Positions 60,572 to 64,000 of a stretch of 64,000 nt of DNA are shown here, in pieces. Made by a program: the position numbers and the translations under genes. Origin of the DNA: Lachnospiraceae bacterium (GTDB lineage: Bacteria > Bacillota > Clostridia > Lachnospirales > Lachnospiraceae). The notes beneath the pieces were generated by a model. It saw only the letters and a program-made list of their open reading frames with translations. It ran no database searches and had not been told where the DNA came from. The stretch lies in assembly GCA_024691305.1 (NCBI GenBank), contig JAILNS010000032.1, forward strand, positions 48,566 to 112,565. Direction: 5' to 3'. Each line of letters starts with the position of its first letter. Position 1 is the stretch's first letter.

Positions 60572-61564
60572 ATGCAGATCAATATATATTATGGCGGAAG
60601 AGGTTTGATGGATGATCCGACACTGTTTTGTATCAATAAGATACAGGAAGTTTTGGAAGAACTCAGAGTAACGGTCGAATCCTATCATCTCTATGAGCTA
60701 AAGAACAGCATAACTACTTTACCTCAGACTCTTAAGAATGCGGACGGAGTGATACTTGCCACTACGGTTGAATGGCATGGTATAGGCGGATATATGCAAC
60801 AGTTTCTTGATGCATGCTGGCTGTACGGAGATAAGGAGCTTATATCTAAGATATATATGTGCCCTGTTGTAATGGCGACTACATACGGCGAGCGGGAAGG
60901 AAACATGCATCTGTCGGAAGCGTGGGAACTCCTTGGCGGGATACCCTGTAATGGGGTGTGCGGTTATATTCAGGACTCGACGGTTTTAGAGAATAATTCC
61001 GATTACATTAATATAATCGAGCGGACCGCAGAAGGATTGTATCGTACCATCAATCAGCGTATGCCTTCACTTCCTGCAAGTAATCATGCGGTTAAACAGA
61101 AGATCTCAACAACAAAGAATATCGACCTTACACCTCAGGAATCGGAGCAGCTTTCCCAGTACGCCTCAGATGAGATTTATGTTCAGCGTCAGAAACAGGA
61201 TATTCAGGAACTTACCAGCAGATTCAAGGAACTGATGAATACTGATGACGACGATGATGATATGCGCTTTGTAAATGATCTTAAACAGGCATATCAGCCT
61301 CAGGCAGGGATGACCGGAAGTTATAAGATCACTCTGGGAAACGGAATACCGCTCTCTGTCATCGTTAAGGAAAATGCTCTTCAGTGTTTCTACGGAGATA
61401 CGGATATTTATGATATAGAGATGCAGATGCCGGTTGACTGTATGAATGAGATCGTATCGGGACGCATGACTTTCCAACGTGCATTTATGTCTGGGGATAT
61501 GACCATGAAGGGTGATTTTAAGTTGCTCAGGAATCTGGATATTCTTTTCCCGTTTGGTGTATAA
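60572..61564 (+). CDS. Flavodoxin-like reductase fused to SCP2 domain
   Basis: 330 residues from ATG 60572 (GGAGG 6 bases upstream). Residues 1-165 resemble NAD(P)H-dependent FMN reductases/flavodoxins: INIYYGGRGLMDD, DGVILATTVEWHGIGGYMQQFLDACW and VVMATTYGEREG. After an acidic linker (NTDDDDDDMRF), residues 245-330 look like an SCP2 sterol-carrier domain (GSYKITLGNGIPLSVIVKENALQCFYG ... GRMTFQRAFMSGDMTMKGDFKLLRNLDILF). Perhaps a lipid or quinone-like hydrophobic substrate is delivered to the flavin. Substrate unknown. Confidence 0.75.
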   Translation: MQINIYYGGRGLMDDPTLFCINKIQEVLEELRVTVESYHLYELKNSITTLPQTLKNADGVILATTVEWHGIGGYMQQFLDACWLYGDKELISKIYMCPVVMATTYGEREGNMHLSEAWELLGGIPCNGVCGYIQDSTVLENNSDYINIIERTAEGLYRTINQRMPSLPASNHAVKQKISTTKNIDLTPQESEQLSQYASDEIYVQRQKQDIQELTSRFKELMNTDDDDDDMRFVNDLKQAYQPQAGMTGSYKITLGNGIPLSVIVKENALQCFYGDTDIYDIEMQMPVDCMNEIVSGRMTFQRAFMSGDMTMKGDFKLLRNLDILFPFGV

Positions 61565-61591
61565 AACTATAACCTATATGGAGGATACATA

Positions 61592-62005
61592 ATGAAAGAC
61601 GATTGCATTTTTTGCAAGATAGCTGCAGGCGAGATTCCCTCTAAGACAGTATATGAGGATGATAACTACAGAGTGATCTTAGATCTTGGCCCGGCAACTA
61701 AAGGACATGCGCTTATCATTCCCAAGGAGCATTATGCAAATATATATGAGCTTCCGGAAAAGAATTGCGGCGAGGTATTTGCACTTGCCAAAAAGATGGC
61801 GCTTAAGATGCGGGACAACCTTCATTGCGAAGGCTTTAATGTGGTTCAGAATAACGGCGAAATAGCAGGCCAGTCAGTTTTCCATTTTCATATGCATCTG
61901 ATACCCAGATATAAAGATGACGGTCAGAAGATTCTTTGGAATCCCGGCGAAGTATCGCAGGATGAACTTGAAGAAACAGCCGGGATTATCCGGGGAGAAG
62001 TATAG
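61592..62005 (+). CDS. HIT family nucleotide hydrolase
   Basis: 137 residues, the usual size. Histidine triad motif HFHMHLIPRY with catalytic central His; CIFCKIAAGEIPSKTVYEDDNYRVILDLGPATKGHALIIPKEHY is the classic Hint-type start with the CxxC pair. Hydrolyses adenosine phosphoramidates or related nucleotides. Followed after 1 base by the fumarase subunit gene. Confidence 0.94.
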   Translation: MKDDCIFCKIAAGEIPSKTVYEDDNYRVILDLGPATKGHALIIPKEHYANIYELPEKNCGEVFALAKKMALKMRDNLHCEGFNVVQNNGEIAGQSVFHFHMHLIPRYKDDGQKILWNPGEVSQDELEETAGIIRGEV

Positions 62006-62006
62006 A

Positions 62007-62849
62007 ATGCGTGAAGTATCGGTAAAGACGATCACAGATCATATAGAAGAAATGTGTATAGCGGTCAATCATTATCTGAGCGAGGATATGAAGACCTCTT
62101 TAGACTGTGCGGTAAATACCGAGGAATCAGCTCTTGGCAAACAGATCCTCGGACAACTGCAGGACAATCTAAAGATAGCGGGTGAAGATATGATCCCCAT
62201 ATGCCAGGATACGGGCATGGCGGTCATATTCCTTGAGATAGGCCAGGAAGTGCATCTTACGGACGGAAATATAGAAGATGCGGTAAACGCAGGTGTAAGA
62301 GCCGGATATACCAACGGATATCTGCGTAAATCCGTAGTGTCGGATCCGTATGAAAGAGTTAATACCAAGGATAATACTCCGGCCGTAATCCATTACAGTA
62401 TAGTTCCGGGAGATAAGGTTAAGATAACCCTGGCGCCCAAGGGATTTGGCTCCGAAAATATGAGCCGGATATTTATGCTAAAACCCGCTGACGGTATGGA
62501 AGGAATAGAAAATGCCATCATGACTGCGGTCAAAGATGCAGGACCGAATGCCTGTCCTCCCATGATCCTTGGGGTGGGCATAGGAGGAACATTTGAAAAG
62601 TGTGCTCTTTTGGCCAAGCAGGCACTGCTTCGTCCTGTCGGAAGCCACTCGGATATCAAATGGGTCGCTGACCTTGAAAAGAGAATGCTTAAAAAGATAA
62701 ACGAAACAGGGATAGGTCCCGGCGGTCTGGGCGGAAAGACAACGGCTCTTGGAATAAACGTTTTGACATATCCGACACACATTGCGGGAATGCCTGTAGC
62801 CGTTAATATATGTTGTCATGTTAACAGACATATATCAAGAGAAATATGA
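62007..62849 (+). CDS. Fumarate hydratase class I, alpha subunit (TtdA-like)
   Basis: 280 residues from ATG 62007 (GGGGAGAAG upstream). Iron-sulfur lyase domain: Cys ligands in PICQDTGMA and NACPPMILGVGIGGT, plus a third late Cys in VAVNICCHVNRH; GPGGLGGKTTALGINVLTYPTHIAGMPVAVN is conserved. With the beta subunit it interconverts fumarate and malate using an oxygen-sensitive 4Fe-4S cluster. L-tartrate dehydratase is the close alternative. 147 bases separate it from the beta gene. Confidence 0.92.
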   Translation: MREVSVKTITDHIEEMCIAVNHYLSEDMKTSLDCAVNTEESALGKQILGQLQDNLKIAGEDMIPICQDTGMAVIFLEIGQEVHLTDGNIEDAVNAGVRAGYTNGYLRKSVVSDPYERVNTKDNTPAVIHYSIVPGDKVKITLAPKGFGSENMSRIFMLKPADGMEGIENAIMTAVKDAGPNACPPMILGVGIGGTFEKCALLAKQALLRPVGSHSDIKWVADLEKRMLKKINETGIGPGGLGGKTTALGINVLTYPTHIAGMPVAVNICCHVNRHISREI

Positions 62850-62895
62850 TTCCTGATACATATGGGAACGGGTTATCTATATAACACGGAATGAG

Positions 62896-62962
62896 TTTCT
62901 TCTATATATAGAAGAAACAGGATCAGAATATCACAAGATGTGGTGGATTTCTTCTATATATA
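62896..62962. repeat. AT-rich 22-base palindrome and half-site repeat between fumarase subunits
   Basis: A perfect 22-base palindrome (62896-62917, half TTTCTTCTATA) is followed 30 bases later by a second copy of its first 15 bases, TTTCTTCTATATATA (62948-62962). No U-run after the palindrome. Could be a protein site or an RNA hairpin. Confidence 0.6.
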
Positions 62963-62996
62963 ATACAGTTTCATTTTACGGATCGGAGATAATAGT

Positions 62997-63548
62997 ATGA
63001 ACAGGAACATAAGCGCGCCCATTACGGAAGATACGGCGCAGAGTCTTCACGCCGGCGACTATGTAATGATAAGCGGGACAATATATGTTGCACGGGATGC
63101 TGCGCACAAAAGAATGGATGAAGCACTTAATGCAGGAGAACCGCTCCCGTTTGATATAAAAAACAATATCATTTATTATATGGGACCATCTCCTGCCAGA
63201 GAAGGCCGGGTGATCGGAAGTGCCGGACCTACAACAGCAAGCAGAATGGATAAATATACGCCAAGGCTCCTTGACCTCGGGCTTCGTGGGATGATAGGCA
63301 AAGGCAAAAGATCACAGGCAGTCATAGACGGTATAGTAAAAAACAAAGCAGTATACTTTGCTGCAGTAGGGGGAGCAGGTGCTCTTTTATCAAAAGCAAT
63401 TACAGCATCCGAAGTGATCGCATATGATGACCTTGGAGCCGAAGCAGTTCGTAAGCTGACCGTAGAGAATTTTCCTGCCATAGTTGTTATTGATTCAGAA
63501 GGAAATAATCTTTATGAAACAGTGACAAAAGAAACCCAAAATACATAA
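62997..63548 (+). CDS. Fumarate hydratase class I, beta subunit (TtdB-like)
   Basis: 183 residues. Swivelling beta domain: SLHAGDYVMISGTIYVARDAAHKRM, IIYYMGPSPAREGRVIGSAGPTTASRMD, MIGKGKRS and GGAGALLSKAI. Catalytic partner of the upstream alpha subunit. GGAGAT ribosome site 7 bases before the ATG. Confidence 0.93.
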   Translation: MNRNISAPITEDTAQSLHAGDYVMISGTIYVARDAAHKRMDEALNAGEPLPFDIKNNIIYYMGPSPAREGRVIGSAGPTTASRMDKYTPRLLDLGLRGMIGKGKRSQAVIDGIVKNKAVYFAAVGGAGALLSKAITASEVIAYDDLGAEAVRKLTVENFPAIVVIDSEGNNLYETVTKETQNT

Positions 63549-63556
63549 CAATTCCG

Positions 63557-63585
63557 TTGACAAACCTTAAGTGCATAGATATAAT
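63557..63585 (+). promoter_or_regulatory. Perfect consensus sigma-A promoter upstream of tRNA-Ser
   Basis: TTGACA (63557-63562), exactly 17 bases, TATAAT (63580-63585). The start point would be near 63591. A hairpin resembling a terminator follows at once (TTGCGTCA 63591-63598 with TGACGCAA 63610-63617, then CTTTTATC). Confidence 0.88.
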
Positions 63586-63687
63586 AATGCTTGCGTCACC
63601 TATTTAGGTTGACGCAACTTTTATCATATAATGTTAATTTTATTAGCTTGGATAAAGGGTATTTACCATCTTAAACTGAGAGGATGT

Positions 63688-63775
63688 GGAGAAGTACTCA
63701 AGAGGCCGAAGAGGCGCCCCTGCTAAGGGTGTAGGTCGGGTGACCGGCGCGAGGGTTCAAATCCCTCCTTCTCCG
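63688..63775 (+). tRNA. tRNA-Ser (anticodon GCU)
   Basis: 88 nt. Acceptor GGAGAAG (63688-63694) pairs with CTTCTCC (63768-63774), discriminator G. Anticodon GCT at 63722-63724 in the loop CTGCTAA; a long class II variable arm follows, and the T loop is GGTTCAAATCC. CCA is not encoded. The sequence is very close to typical Firmicute tRNA-Ser(GCU). A second -10-like TATAAT lies at 63627-63632. Confidence 0.97.
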
Positions 63776-63813
63776 TTCGAAGTAAGAAAATATTAATTAC
63801 TTCAAAAAAGTCC

Positions 63814-63842
63814 TTGACGCAAACAAAAAGTAGTGCTATTTT
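63814..63842 (+). promoter_or_regulatory. rRNA operon promoter
   Basis: TTGACG (63814-63819), 17 bases, TATTTT (63837-63842). The TTGACGCAA word is repeated upstream of the tRNA (63609-63617). Confidence 0.65.
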
Positions 63843-63848
63843 AATGTA

Positions 63849-64000
63849 GTTGCGTCTAAAGACGTACGAACCTTGAAAACAGTTATCAAATTCGATGACA
63901 TCACAGCAGTGCGACCTCGAAATAAATCTAACAGGAACTAGGATTTCCAAAATACGGAAATCAAGTTCATGTAGATAAACTTAGAGGAAAATCTTAAAAA
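63849..64000 (+). other. rRNA operon leader (16S expected just beyond the window)
   Basis: No gene. The text TTGCGTCTAAAGACG forms a small hairpin, and CCTTGAAAAC (63871-63880) is the boxA-like antitermination element typical before rRNA genes in Firmicutes. The AACTTAGAGG stretch near the end resembles the approach to a 16S 5' end. The 16S gene itself is not in the window. Confidence 0.6.

Noticed and set aside
62896..62917. Palindrome as a rho-independent terminator of the fumarase alpha gene
   Set aside because: The stem is AT-rich, has no loop and no following U-run.

Overview
The window reads as chromosomal DNA of an anaerobic, low-to-mid GC, Gram-positive bacterium of the Lachnospiraceae (Butyrivibrio/Pseudobutyrivibrio-like). 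This is an inference from content: sugar ABC transporters without their own ATPase, a GH3 and a GH74 plant-glycan enzyme, a monoderm Tad pilus cluster with a Flp1-type pilin and DUF5702/DUF6382 proteins, lipoproteins with Gram-positive style signal peptides, a large Bacillus-type SRP RNA, strong AGGAGG ribosome sites, and a sigma-D (flagellar) type promoter. I see no insertion sequence, prophage, CRISPR array or integrase.

Layout. 1-6706: end of a cell-surface glycan cluster (two GT4 and one GT2 glycosyltransferase, a GT-C type membrane transferase) closing with a beta-helix lipoprotein that ends in a long Gly-Thr-Thr collagen-like tail. 6706-13806: housekeeping and small-function genes (MBL hydrolase, proC, metG, alpha/beta hydrolase, DUF1002, GNAT, YesL-like). 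13937-17729: the shared sugar-transport ATPase (MsmK type), a PucR/CdaR regulator, SRP RNA on the minus strand, tadA (tRNA deaminase) and a HAD hydrolase. 17861-19073: a minus-strand EF-hand-like protein behind a sigma-D promoter and a structured leader. 19144-22311: antiporter, CNNM/CBS protein, rlmH.

22342-29016: a complete inducible oligosaccharide locus: divergent AraC regulator, binding protein, two permeases and a GH3 glycosidase; its ATPase is most likely the one at 13937. 29146-35579: YdcF-like protein, EAL phosphodiesterase, NhaC antiporter, lipoprotein. 35585-38242: hydroxyacid dehydrogenase divergent from a hipBA toxin-antitoxin pair whose promoter carries three evenly spaced palindromes. 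38280-43251: membrane lipase-like protein, two small membrane proteins each preceded by a terminator hairpin, DUF3842, and a histidine kinase/response regulator pair. 43287-50159: RluA-type pseudouridine synthase, GH74 protein lacking a signal peptide, cysteine desulfurase, D-Ala-D-Ala carboxypeptidase, MFS transporter.

50293-60494: a Tad pilus operon: prepilin peptidase, TadZ-like, CpaF ATPase, TadB, an enlarged TadC, Flp1 pilin, DUF5702 protein, two TadE-like pseudopilins, a second prepilin peptidase and a DUF6382-FHA protein. 60572-63548: flavodoxin-SCP2 fusion, HIT protein and two-subunit class I fumarate hydratase. 63688-64000: tRNA-Ser(GCU), then an rRNA operon promoter and leader; 16S rRNA should begin just past the window.

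The strongest candidates for something undescribed are the sigma-D gene with its structured leader, the enlarged TadC together with TadE proteins bearing Cys-rich repeats, the terminator-gated pair of small membrane proteins, and the collagen-like lipoprotein next to the glycosyltransferases. All functional calls come from reading motifs by eye; no database search was run.
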